NCBI GenBank assembly: GCA_013216015.1
Contig: JABSOI010000010.1
Location: 144,505-208,504, forward strand
DNA length: 64,000 nt
Direction: 5' to 3'
Source: Alteromonadaceae bacterium
GTDB taxonomy: Bacteria; Pseudomonadota; Gammaproteobacteria; Enterobacterales; Alteromonadaceae
In this document: piece after piece, positions 54,842-63,461 of the stretch
Layout: every line of letters begins with the position of its first letter
Position numbering within the stretch: position 1 is the stretch's first letter
Notes under the pieces: generated by a model
Databases searched by the model: none
Told to the model about the DNA's origin: nothing
The model's input: only the letters and a program-made list of their open reading frames with translations
Made by a program: the position numbers and the translations under genes

Positions 54842-57439
54842 TTAAACGTTTGATTCCAAAAAGTCCTGAGCAAAGCGTTGTAATACACCGCCAGCCTCAT
54901 AAATCGAAACTTCTTCTTCAGTATCAAGACGACATTTTACCGGAACTTCAACAGTTTCACCGTTTGCCCGGGTAATAATAACCGTTAAGTCTGCGCCAGG
55001 TGTACGCTCTCCGGTAACGTCAAAAGTTTCTGTACCATCAATATTGTAGGTATGACGAGTTTCACCTGCGGAAAATTCAAGGGGTAATACGCCCATACCA
55101 ACCAAATTAGTACGGTGAATACGTTCAAATCCTTCAGCAACAATCACTTCAACACCCGCTAAACGAACGCCTTTTGCCGCCCAGTCGCGTGACGAACCCT
55201 GACCATAGTCAGCACCTGCAATAATAATCAACGGTTGTTTGCGATCCATGTAAGTTTCAATCGCTTCCCACATACGCATCACTTCGCCTTCCGGCTCAAC
55301 ACGAGCTAATGAACCTTGCTTAACCTCTCCATTTTCCTTCACCATTTCATTAAATAATTTAGGATTAGCAAAGGTTGCGCGTTGGGCAGTTAAGTGATCA
55401 CCACGGTGTGTTGCATAAGAGTTAAAGTCTGCTTCAGGCAGACCCATTTTAGCTAAATAAGCACCAGCGGCACTGTCTAGCATAATCGCGTTAGACGGCG
55501 ATAAATGATCCGTAGTAATGTTGTCACCAAGCACAGCTAACGGACGCATACCTTTCATGGTACGTTCTCCTGCTAATGCTCCCTCCCAATAAGGAGGACG
55601 ACGAATATATGTAGTTTGTGGACGCCAGTCGTAGAGTGGACTAACAGCTTTAACTTCTTTGCCGTAGTCAACTTTTACTTCAAACATAGGATCGTAAATC
55701 TTACGGAACTGCTCAGGTTTGACACTTTTAGCAACAACGGCATCAATTTCTTCATCTAATGGCCAGATATCTTTCAATCTCACAGAATTACCATCAGCAT
55801 CAATTCCTAACACATCTTTTTCAATATCAAAACGAATAGTACCGGCAATAGCGTAAGCAACAACCAATGGCGGAGAAGCAATAAATGCTTCTTTCGCGTA
55901 AGGATGAATTCGACCATCAAAATTTCGATTTCCCGATAATACAGCAGTAGCGTATAAATCACGTTCAATCACTTCTTTTTGAATAACAGGATCCAGCGCA
56001 CCACTCATACCATTACAAGTTGTGCAGGCAAATCCGACAATACCAAAACCAAGTTGTTCCATTTCAGACAATAAACCAGCGTCTTCAAGATAAAGCTGTA
56101 CCGCTTTAGACCCTGGTGCCAAAGAAGTTTTCACCCAAGGTTTACGAGTTAACCCTTTGGCATTCGCGTTACGGGCAATTAAACCTGCTGCAATAACATT
56201 ACGGGGATTACTGGTATTAGTACAACTGGTAATTGCAGCAATAATACAAGCACCGTCAGGCATTTTGCCTTCTTCATTTTCTACAACACCTGAAATACCG
56301 TGCTCTGCCAATTCAGAAGTTGATACACGACGATGGGGATTTGACGGACCGGCAATATTACGGCCAACGGCTGATAAATCAAAAGTTAATACACGCTCAT
56401 ATTCAGCATCTTTTAAGCTATCTGCCCATAAACCCGTTTCTTTGGCATAGATCTCAACTAATTTTACTTGTTCTTCATCACGACCCGTTAATTTCAAATA
56501 ATCAATGGTATTTTCATCAATGTAGAACATGCCTGCAGAGGCACCAAATTCTGGTGTCATATTGGAAATAGTTGCACGATCACCTAAGGTTAAATTTGCT
56601 GCACCTTCACCATAAAACTCCAGATAAGTAGAAACAACTTTCTCGTTACGCAAAAATTCAGTCAATGCTAAAACGATGTCTGTTGCCGTGATACCCGGTT
56701 GACGCTGACCTGTTAATTCAACACCAACAATATCAGGTAGTCGCATGTAAGAAGCACGACCAAGCATAACACTTTCAGCTTCTAAACCACCCACGCCAAC
56801 AGCAAGAACTCCTAAAGCATCAACGTGTGGCGTATGGCTGTCTGTACCGACTAAAGTATCAGGAAAAGCAACACCATCACGGGCATGAACAACGGGTGAC
56901 ATTTTTTCAAGATTAATCTGATGCATAATGCCGTTTCCCGGCTGAATAACATCTATATTTTCAAATGCATCTTTTGTCCAATTAATAAAATGGAAACGGT
57001 CTTCATTTCGTCGGTCTTCAATGGCACGGTTTTTTTCAAAAGCATCTTTTTCAAAACCCGCATGTTCCACAGCTAATGAATGATCAACAATAAGTTGTGT
57101 AGGAACAACGGGGTTAACTTTCGACGGATCGCCACCACCGGCAGCAATTGCGTCACGAAGACCAGCAAGATCAACTAAAGCCGTTTGACCAAGAATATCA
57201 TGACAAACTACACGTGCCGGATACCAGGGGAAATCAAGATCCTGTTTTCGTTCGATAAGTTGTTTAAGCGAATCAGTCAACTTTGCAGGTTCACAACGAC
57301 GCACAAGGTTTTCGGCTAATACACGTGAAGTATAAGGAAGTTTTGCGTAAGCACCTGTTTGAATGGCTTCAACAGCTGCTCGGGTATCAAAGTAATCTAG
57401 TTTTGTACCCGGTAAAGGTTTACGGTTTTCATAGTTCAT
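54842..57439 (-). CDS. acnD: Fe/S-dependent 2-methylcitrate dehydratase AcnD
   Basis: About 865 residues from ATG 57439, where the family start MNYENRKPLPGTKLDYFDTR begins; the frame runs four codons further to a GTG. Aconitase fold: cluster cysteines in TSCTNTSNP and FACTTCNGMSG, plus the C-terminal swivel domain with YGQGSSRDWAAKG. It dehydrates 2-methylcitrate to 2-methylaconitate in the methylcitrate cycle, together with PrpF. Cytoplasmic. It lies between prpC (548 bp upstream, containing a MITE) and prpF. Confidence 0.96.
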   Translation of the reverse strand: MNYENRKPLPGTKLDYFDTRAAVEAIQTGAYAKLPYTSRVLAENLVRRCEPAKLTDSLKQLIERKQDLDFPWYPARVVCHDILGQTALVDLAGLRDAIAAGGGDPSKVNPVVPTQLIVDHSLAVEHAGFEKDAFEKNRAIEDRRNEDRFHFINWTKDAFENIDVIQPGNGIMHQINLEKMSPVVHARDGVAFPDTLVGTDSHTPHVDALGVLAVGVGGLEAESVMLGRASYMRLPDIVGVELTGQRQPGITATDIVLALTEFLRNEKVVSTYLEFYGEGAANLTLGDRATISNMTPEFGASAGMFYIDENTIDYLKLTGRDEEQVKLVEIYAKETGLWADSLKDAEYERVLTFDLSAVGRNIAGPSNPHRRVSTSELAEHGISGVVENEEGKMPDGACIIAAITSCTNTSNPRNVIAAGLIARNANAKGLTRKPWVKTSLAPGSKAVQLYLEDAGLLSEMEQLGFGIVGFACTTCNGMSGALDPVIQKEVIERDLYATAVLSGNRNFDGRIHPYAKEAFIASPPLVVAYAIAGTIRFDIEKDVLGIDADGNSVRLKDIWPLDEEIDAVVAKSVKPEQFRKIYDPMFEVKVDYGKEVKAVSPLYDWRPQTTYIRRPPYWEGALAGERTMKGMRPLAVLGDNITTDHLSPSNAIMLDSAAGAYLAKMGLPEADFNSYATHRGDHLTAQRATFANPKLFNEMVKENGEVKQGSLARVEPEGEVMRMWEAIETYMDRKQPLIIIAGADYGQGSSRDWAAKGVRLAGVEVIVAEGFERIHRTNLVGMGVLPLEFSAGETRHTYNIDGTETFDVTGERTPGADLTVIITRANGETVEVPVKCRLDTEEEVSIYEAGGVLQRFAQDFLESNV

Positions 57440-57480
57440 AACTTTATCCACAGAATAAGATTTAAATATTGTAGACAGAC

Positions 57481-57506
57481 AATTGCCTACATTTACGTAG
57501 GCAATT
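57481..57506. promoter_or_regulatory. 10-bp hairpin in acnD leader
   Basis: Perfect stem AATTGCCTAC / GTAGGCAATT with a 6-base loop, about 40 bases before the acnD start. There is no T-run after it on the minus strand, so it is more likely an mRNA-processing or stability structure than a terminator. Confidence 0.5.
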
Positions 57507-57512
57507 AATATA

Positions 57513-57922
57513 TACCCAAACTACTTGAAAATGCAGGTTCAGAGCTAAGCTAGGACATCAGAGCAAAGCGCAACACGAATATAATAGTTATTCCCTTATA
57601 AAGTGTTGTACAGATTTTTTGTTCCAGACAAAATCTAAGTACATACATCCATGTATGCACAGATTTTTTGTTCCAGACAAAATCTAAGTACATACATCCA
57701 TGTATGCACAGATTTTTTGTTCCAGACAAAATCTAAGTACATACATCCATGTATGGAACGTAGTACTGATGTTCTAGCTTAGCTTCCTTCGGGCAAGGCG
57801 ATAAACGGCCATCTCCTGCGTTATTAAATTTCCTAATAGTAATAACTATTAGAAAAATTTAATGCCTTGCATATAGCCGTTTCTCGACTTGCACAATCCT
57901 GCATTTCCAAGTGGTTTGGGTA
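57513..57922. mobile_element. MITE family B, copy 2, with 49-bp triplication
   Basis: About 410 bp between TACCCAAACTACTTG and its near-complement ending TTTGGGTA. The same internal segments as the copy at 38933 are in opposite orientation. It is enlarged by three tandem copies of a 49-bp unit beginning CAGATTTTTTGTTCCAGACA (57611-57755), each ending in the palindrome CATACATCCATGTATG. It sits between prpC and acnD in the middle of the operon. Confidence 0.85.
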
Positions 57923-57986
57923 TTAAAAATAATTAACTTGTACGGGGAAACACTCTTCATAACAAAAGCATTTCTGGCTACAGGTT

Positions 57987-59111
57987 TTATCTTTCAGTGA
58001 TTGGTTGTACTTTTCTTGGCTCTGAGCCTATGTAATCAGCACTTGGACGAATAATACGATTATTAGAGCGCTGTTCCATAATATGTGCTGACCAACCAGT
58101 TACGCGTGAACAAACAAAAATAGGTGTAAACAATTTAGTTGGAATACCCATAAAGTGATAAGCAGACGCATGGAAAAAGTCAGCATTACAGAATAATTTT
58201 TTGCTATCCCACATGAATTCTTCACAAGCAACAGAAATGTCATATAAAGAAGTATCGCCAAATTCCTGCGCTAGTTTTTCAGACCAGGCTTTAATGATAA
58301 CGTTACGTGGATCAGAGGTACGGTAAATCGCATGACCAAACCCCATAATTTTTTCTTTACGCTCAAGCATACCCGCCATTTGTTCTTTAGCGTCACCTGG
58401 AGAAGCAAAGGTTTGGATCATATCCATTGCCGCTTCATTTGCCCCGCCGTGTAATGGTCCACGTAAAGAACCAATAGCACCGGTAACACAAGAAAACATA
58501 TCCGACAAAGTAGAAGCACAAACGCGTGCAGTAAAAGTAGAAGCGTTAAACTCATGCTCAGCATACAAAATTAACGATACATCCATCACACGTTGATGTA
58601 ATCTCGACGGTGATTCACCATTAAGTAATTTAAGAAAATGTCCGCCAATGGAATCTTCATCTGTTTGGCAGTCAATTTCTACACCGTCATGAGAAAACTT
58701 ATACCAGTAACACATGATGGCAGGAAATGCAGCTAACAAACGATTTGCCGCTTTGTTTTGCAATGAAAAGTCAGTTTCAGGCTCTAAATTACCTAAAAAT
58801 GAACAACCTGTGCGCATTACATCCATAGGATGAGCGTCAGCAGGAATGCGTTGTAATACTTCTTTCAACGCTTGTGGTAAGTCACGCATACCAAACAATT
58901 CAGTTTTATAGGTGGCTAATGCTTTTTCATTTGGTAGCTCACCATTAAATAATAAATAGGCGACCTCTTCAAACGTAGCATTATCCGCTAAATCTGAAAT
59001 ATCATAACCACAATAGGTTAAACCGCTGCCTGATTGTCCCACTGTACACAATGCTGTTTCACCCGCACTTTGGCCACGAAGACCCGCACCACTTAACTTT
59101 TTATCACTCAT
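57987..59111 (-). CDS. prpC: 2-methylcitrate synthase
   Basis: 374 residues, citrate-synthase fold of the short PrpC type. It condenses propionyl-CoA with oxaloacetate. Catalytic-type residues: His221 in GPLHGGANEAA, His260 in MGFGHAIYR and the later Asp in FCNADFFHA; His186 lies in AEHEFNASTFTARV. The N-terminal GLRGQSAGETALCTVGQ is family-typical. It lies 141 bp after prpB. Its operon context separates it from the TCA-cycle GltA. Confidence 0.95.
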   Translation of the reverse strand: MSDKKLSGAGLRGQSAGETALCTVGQSGSGLTYCGYDISDLADNATFEEVAYLLFNGELPNEKALATYKTELFGMRDLPQALKEVLQRIPADAHPMDVMRTGCSFLGNLEPETDFSLQNKAANRLLAAFPAIMCYWYKFSHDGVEIDCQTDEDSIGGHFLKLLNGESPSRLHQRVMDVSLILYAEHEFNASTFTARVCASTLSDMFSCVTGAIGSLRGPLHGGANEAAMDMIQTFASPGDAKEQMAGMLERKEKIMGFGHAIYRTSDPRNVIIKAWSEKLAQEFGDTSLYDISVACEEFMWDSKKLFCNADFFHASAYHFMGIPTKLFTPIFVCSRVTGWSAHIMEQRSNNRIIRPSADYIGSEPRKVQPITER

Positions 59112-59252
59112 GTTTCATTCCTCAAAAATATTTTTTGTCAGGCTTTTTTCAAGCCAACTGATTTTTTTTATAGTGTCTGATTAACTTATACCCTTGAATC
59201 TATACCTTTGAAACTTCACCCTAAGATCCATACGTAAGGTCATTCGCTAAGA

Positions 59253-60143
59253 TTATTTATTTTTACCGTCAGCAAATAACTGGTCTAATTTTTGTTCATA
59301 ATCGTGATAACCAAGATAGTCATATAAATCCATGCGAGTTTGCATGTTATCGATAACCGCTTTTTGGTCGCCATCAGCTAACAATGTTTTATAAACCAAT
59401 TCAGCCGCTTTATTCATCGCACGAAATGCTGAAAGTGGATAAAGCACCATGGCACAACCCCACTCACCTAATTGTTCTTTATTCCATAATTCTGTTTGAC
59501 CAAACTCAGTAATGTTGGCAAGAATCGGTACATCTAACGCTTGTGAAAAAGCGCGATAGTGCTCTTGTGTTTTAACCGCTTCAGCAAAAATACCGTCAGC
59601 ACCGGCAGCAACGTAAGCTTTAGCTCTTTTAATAGCCGCTTCCAGACCCTCTTGTGCAAAAGAATCAGTTCGCGCCATAATAAAAAAGTCACTGTCAATA
59701 CGAGCATCAACCGCTGCATGAATACGATCAACCATTTCATCAGTAGAAACAATTTCTTTATTTGGACGATGACCACAGCGCTTTTGTGCGACTTGATCTT
59801 CAAGGTGAACGGCAGCAGCACCGGCTTTTTCCATATCACGTATGGTTTTGGCAATGTTAAATGCCCCACCCCAACCTGTATCAATATCAACCATTAAAGG
59901 TAAGCCTGACGCAGAAGTAATACGCTGAACATCAGCAATAACATCATTAAGTGAAGTAATGCCTAAATCAGGTAATCCATATGAAGCATTTGCCACACCA
60001 CCGCCTGATAAATAAATAGCTTGATGTCCGAGTTGTTCCGCCATCATTGCACAATAGGCATTAATGGTACCGACAATTTGTAATGGCTTGTTGTTTTTAA
60101 GGGCTAAACGAAACTTAGCGCCTGGAGATAATTGAACAGACAT
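59253..60143 (-). CDS. prpB: 2-methylisocitrate lyase
   Basis: 296 residues of the isocitrate-lyase/PEP-mutase family. It splits 2-methylisocitrate to pyruvate and succinate, the last step of the methylcitrate cycle. The signature KRCGHRPNK has catalytic Cys123; VDIDTGWG is the metal-binding segment. Length equals that of the E. coli enzyme. It is the first enzyme gene after the regulator, 80 bp downstream. Confidence 0.96.
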   Translation of the reverse strand: MSVQLSPGAKFRLALKNNKPLQIVGTINAYCAMMAEQLGHQAIYLSGGGVANASYGLPDLGITSLNDVIADVQRITSASGLPLMVDIDTGWGGAFNIAKTIRDMEKAGAAAVHLEDQVAQKRCGHRPNKEIVSTDEMVDRIHAAVDARIDSDFFIMARTDSFAQEGLEAAIKRAKAYVAAGADGIFAEAVKTQEHYRAFSQALDVPILANITEFGQTELWNKEQLGEWGCAMVLYPLSAFRAMNKAAELVYKTLLADGDQKAVIDNMQTRMDLYDYLGYHDYEQKLDQLFADGKNK

Positions 60144-60223
60144 GTTTTGTCCTCTAGTTAATTATTCTATTATTTTTAAAATAAATGTTTTCTAAATAAG
60201 TAGTTCTGTTTGATAGCGATAGC

Positions 60224-60919
60224 TTACGCTTGGGACTCAGTTGCCTGCATAGCGATTTTCTTTTTAATGTTTTTACAAGAAGCCACAATGTGGCGTCTCA
60301 TTAATAATTCAGCTAATTCACCATCACGGTCGCTAATTGCTTCAATAATGCGGTAGTGCTCATCAAATGCACGGGTTGCACGGGGGCTATGCATGCCAAA
60401 CTGAAGGCGGTACATGCGAACCAGATGATATAATTGTCCACACAAAATATTGATTAATTGTTTGTTATGGCTGCCTAAAATAACTTTATAATGAAAGTCT
60501 AAATCGCCTTCTTCCTGATAATAAGCCACACCATCTTGCAAATCTTGTGCTTTGGCATGTTCATCCAACATAGCTTTCATGTCGACAATTTCGTCATCTG
60601 TCATGTTCAATGCTGCTTCACGACATGCCATGCCTTCCAGTGCTTCTCGCACCACATAAATTTCTAATAAGCTTTCAATTGAGCATTCAACCACACGAGA
60701 GCCAACATTTGCCTTTCGCTCAATTAAGTGACATTTTTCCAGACGATTAAGTGCTTCACGCAAGGTGGAACGGCTGATCTCATATTGTTTCGCCAACTCA
60801 GGCTCACTGATTTTACTACCCGCAGCAATTTTACCTTCAACGATGGCATGCAACATTGAATCAAAAACTTTATCTGCAGTGGTAACAGGAGTTTCTCTGG
60901 TTGGATTATCTAAAGCCAT
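60224..60919 (-). CDS. GntR-family (FCD) regulator of prp operon
   Basis: 231 residues. The winged helix (about 15-78) reads ISEPELAKQYEISRSTLREA; the C-terminal FCD effector domain (about 90-215) ends RAFDEHYRIIEAISDRDGEL. It replaces the sigma-54 activator PrpR of enterobacteria, as in Shewanella and Vibrio type operons. It is co-directional with and just before prpB. Two copies of the palindrome ATTGTCGACA(A/G)T lie directly upstream of it, so it probably represses its own operon until 2-methylcitrate or a related intermediate binds. Confidence 0.9.
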   Translation of the reverse strand: MALDNPTRETPVTTADKVFDSMLHAIVEGKIAAGSKISEPELAKQYEISRSTLREALNRLEKCHLIERKANVGSRVVECSIESLLEIYVVREALEGMACREAALNMTDDEIVDMKAMLDEHAKAQDLQDGVAYYQEEGDLDFHYKVILGSHNKQLINILCGQLYHLVRMYRLQFGMHSPRATRAFDEHYRIIEAISDRDGELAELLMRRHIVASCKNIKKKIAMQATESQA

Positions 60920-60926
60920 ATTCTAA

Positions 60927-60938
60927 ATTGTCGACAGT
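60927..60938. promoter_or_regulatory. GntR operator, proximal site
   Basis: ATTGTCGACAGT, one mismatch from a perfect palindrome, 8-19 bp upstream of the gntR start. Same core as the site at 60999. Confidence 0.65.
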
Positions 60939-60998
60939 ATGAATAATAGCTGCTAATGATAGTTCAAAAAATTACATAGTCAAGTGATCAATGATAAA

Positions 60999-61010
60999 AT
61001 TGTCGACAAT
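60999..61010. promoter_or_regulatory. GntR operator, distal site
   Basis: Perfect palindrome ATTGTCGACAAT, 72 bp from the proximal site (about seven helical turns). The TTGTCGACAA core fits the short spaced operators of FCD-type GntR proteins. Confidence 0.7.
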
Positions 61011-61054
61011 ACTTTGAGCAATAGTAAACACAAAAAATCGACCGTATACAGAGA

Positions 61055-61858
61055 TTAAAAAATCAAACCAATGCCAAACATAGTTAAGATAACCCCAGAG
61101 CCTTTTTTTTTTCAATCGCATAGATCCAATGAAATAATTTTTGTTTAACCCGATGACTCCCTATCATTTAGCCAAACCAAAATCCCAAAAAAGCACTAGA
61201 AAAACCATCCACAACGCGTACAAACTTCTGGTGAAAAGCGAGGTGTCTATAGAAACCATCACGGTAAATAATGAAAGGTAAAAAATGGCATCTTTAGGAT
61301 TTAAAAAACCAGATAAAAAACCAATAAAAAATTCAGCTTTTAAACTTTTTGTCACTTTCAAACTTTGTGTCAACAACCTATTCCTACTGCCATGACCTAA
61401 GCTACCCTGACCATCAACTTCAACCCTTAGAGCTTTTAACAAAATAATTCCAATAAAAATAAGATATGCCGCACCAAAACACCTTTAAATCGACATCAGG
61501 CTATCTGAGTTTTTTATCAACTCTAATCCCAAAACAGCAATAACCAGATAAAAAGTATTCGCACTTGCAATACCTATACCCGTTACCTTTCAAAATGCGG
61601 GAATTTGAGGTGAATTAAAAAGCATAGTTACAAGACGCTGATTCGCCGGATAAGTTATTCTTATTTAAGATTCAGCAACGCAGTAAATATGTTTTTTAAA
61701 CGAATCAAAACCTGCATTTTGAATGGTGATGGGTATATACTGACACAAAATGCATGCCGCAGAGGTTTTTTAAGTACGGTTTGAATAATGATAAAAAAAT
61801 CGGGTCCCATACTTAATAAAGCCAGAAAATGATCTGATGCTAAAAATATGAATTCCAT
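61055..61858 (-). pseudogene. LysE/RhtB-type exporter split by MITE
   Basis: From ATG 61858: MEFIFLASDHFLALLSMGPD, then FFIIIQTVLKKPLRHAFCVS, where a 159-bp MITE interrupts. It resumes IGIASANTFYLVIAVLGLEL, reaches an in-frame TAA after LMSI, and continues RCFGAAYLIFIGIILLKALR and SGFLNPKDAIFYLSLFTVMV. It then breaks again near LAK, and a last piece in another frame (FHWIYAIEKKKGSGVILTMF) ends at 61055. This is the full span of a LysE/RhtB amino-acid exporter of about 210 residues. MITE, nonsense codon and a frameshift show long-standing decay. Confidence 0.85.
61577..61735. mobile_element. MITE family A, copy 5 (subtype 2), inside LysE gene
   Basis: 159 bp with ends TACCCGTTACCTTTCAAA and the complement of TACCCATCACCATTCAAA, TA on each side. 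The core differs from subtype 1: AAGCATAGTTACAAGACGCT and CGCCGGATAAGTTATTCTTA. The same core makes up half of the composite copy at 53189. Confidence 0.87.
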
Positions 61859-62082
61859 AAAATCTCCAAAATTGCCTCTAAAAATGGTTATTGAAACCAA
61901 GTTTTAATACTATGCAGAAGATTTGATTATATTTATTGTATAAAATTGAGTTGCTATTAGAGTTTAATACAGTTAAATGCCATTGATGATTGGGCCAAGT
62001 TAGAATTAAATTAAAGATATGTTTTTATTAGGTATTAACTAAGAAATTACGGCTGATTTATTTAATTCTATTCTAACCTGTT

Positions 62083-62490
62083 TTATGAATTGCTTACGCT
62101 TTTCTTTACCAAGTCATGGTGCTCTGCGGCAGGTTCAGATGACGGCTGTTTTGAACCTTGAATAAATCTAACTGGGAGTTTGAGGCTATAACCTTGTTTG
62201 GCATGGGTTTTTATTATTCGTTGTAGCTTGCTGTCGTCCCCCAATACTTTTCTTAGTTATGCTATGCATCTTTGCAAAGAATTTGCCGAGGCAACATTAT
62301 TTTGCCAAACAACTTTCAATCACTGTTCATGACTGACAACTTGTCCTTGTGATTTGGCAAGCTCTATTAATACCAAAATAGTTTTTGGAGGTAACGTTTG
62401 AATGAATTCATTTACTGAATGTTGGTCACGAATAATTTGATTTCGTTTAAAATCAATTAAGTGATTAGCAATTTGATTTGGCTTGCCTGG
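62083..62490 (-). pseudogene. CadC-like winged-helix regulator remnant
   Basis: One minus-strand frame reads QIANHLIDFKRNQIIRDQHS, IQTLPPKTILVLIELAKSQG, a stop after SHEQ, LKVVWQNNVASANSLQRCIA, a second stop, then LRKVLGDDSKLQRIIKTHAK and QGYSLKLPVRF, ending at 62083. This is the OmpR/CadC-type DNA-binding domain up to its C-terminal hairpin. Two nonsense codons (in place of probable Trp and Gln) and the lack of a start and of the usual membrane and sensor part make it a pseudogene. The 5' boundary near 62490 is approximate. The 220 bp between it and the LysE remnant show nothing. Confidence 0.75.
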
Positions 62491-62826
62491 AACCGCGATA
62501 ACTATGAATATTTTGATCGGTTTATGACAGTATTCAAAGATGTATTAACAACCAAGCGTTATGATTCAGCATATTGGCAAGGCCGTTTTGGCCGTTTCTA
62601 TTTAAAGCATGGCAATATCAAGACGGCTCAACAGTACTTTGCAAAAGCCATCGTCAAGTACCCTGACACTGCGTTGTTGTACCAAGGATTGGGGAAGGTT
62701 TATGTAGCCAAGGGCAATGTTAAGCTGGCTCGGAAAAACTTCGTCAAAGCGGTGGCCCTGGCTACTACATCTTTAGATCCCAATTTGGTGGAATTCGAAG
62801 CGGATTTGGCAGGGTTAAAAATATGA
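62461..62826 (+). CDS. TPR-repeat fragment
   Basis: 121 codons from a GTG at 62461, no good ribosome site. Two to three tetratricopeptide units are readable: AYWQGRFGRFYLKHGNIKTA, then YQGLGKVYVAKGNVKLARKN. The frame starts exactly where the CadC-like remnant begins on the other strand, which suggests a truncated or rearranged C-terminal piece of a larger protein rather than a whole gene. CadC-like regulators can carry TPR units, so the two remnants might stem from one gene after inversion; that is speculation. Codon use is less AT-rich than in its neighbours. Confidence 0.5.
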   Translation: MISNLIWLAWNRDNYEYFDRFMTVFKDVLTTKRYDSAYWQGRFGRFYLKHGNIKTAQQYFAKAIVKYPDTALLYQGLGKVYVAKGNVKLARKNFVKAVALATTSLDPNLVEFEADLAGLKI

Positions 62827-63191
62827 CTGTCTGATTTCCAGTTGATTCTTTATAACTATGGAGGCTACACTGAACAGAGAATTTATCAGATGTTGCCTTT
62901 TGCTTTATCTAGATATTTACTACGCTTTAGCTGACATGTTTGGTATTGCTGATAACCAGACCTAAGCTAAAGGGGTAGTATTACTTTTTCTGCTAACGAC
63001 ATTGAAAGCGGCTTTAATATAAGCCCTTTCGATAAATAGGGCACGATAAAGGAGTATTAATGCAATCCATCAAAATTTGAACAGCTCTTCTCAAATAGGC
63101 TCACTGGGTATGCTCGTCTTCGTTCTAATAGTGAGATTATAAAGCTCTTAAACGGTCAAAGCTCTAAACTTATTTGTTGTAGACTACGCAT
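62827..63191. other. gap without recognised gene
   Basis: Contains AAAGGAG before an ATG at 63060 whose frame (MQSIKI) stops after six codons. This may be the original start of the metallophosphoesterase whose end is preserved downstream. Peptide fragments such as RLRSNSEIIKLLNGQSS in between are compatible with a degraded middle part. Confidence 0.35.
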
Positions 63192-63461
63192 ATACCAAGA
63201 ACAGTCTCCTTAAGTACAGGACAAGTAATCATGAACCCTGGAAGTGTTGGGTTACAAGCATACACAGACGATGAACCTATTGTTCATTCAATGGAGAATT
63301 TTAATTCTATGGCATCATATTCAATAGTTGAGAAAACTTTGGATAGTTGGAACATTGAACATATTAAAGTGCCATATGATGTTGAGCTAGCTGTTGTTGA
63401 GTGTGGAAAAAGAGATAGGATGGATTTGATTCACTTTTTAACAACTGGACGGCGGATATAA
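63192..63461 (+). pseudogene. metallophosphoesterase, 3' remnant
   Basis: In frame with ATG 63231 the sequence reads THIPRTVSLSTGQVIMNPGS, then VGLQAYTDDEPIVHSMENFN, and ends LIHFLTTGRRI. This is the C-terminal quarter of a YfcE-like calcineurin-type phosphoesterase. THIPR corresponds to the GHTHxPR metal motif; just before it a base seems to be missing (TGTAGACTACGCAT where TGT-GGx-CAT-ACG-CAT is expected) and the frame closes. The N-terminal metal-binding motifs are absent, so it is not functional. Confidence 0.75.

Noticed and set aside
57611..57755. Three 49-bp repeats as a replication origin or iteron array
   Set aside because: They lie inside a transposon-like element in the middle of an operon, with no replication gene or DnaA boxes seen nearby.
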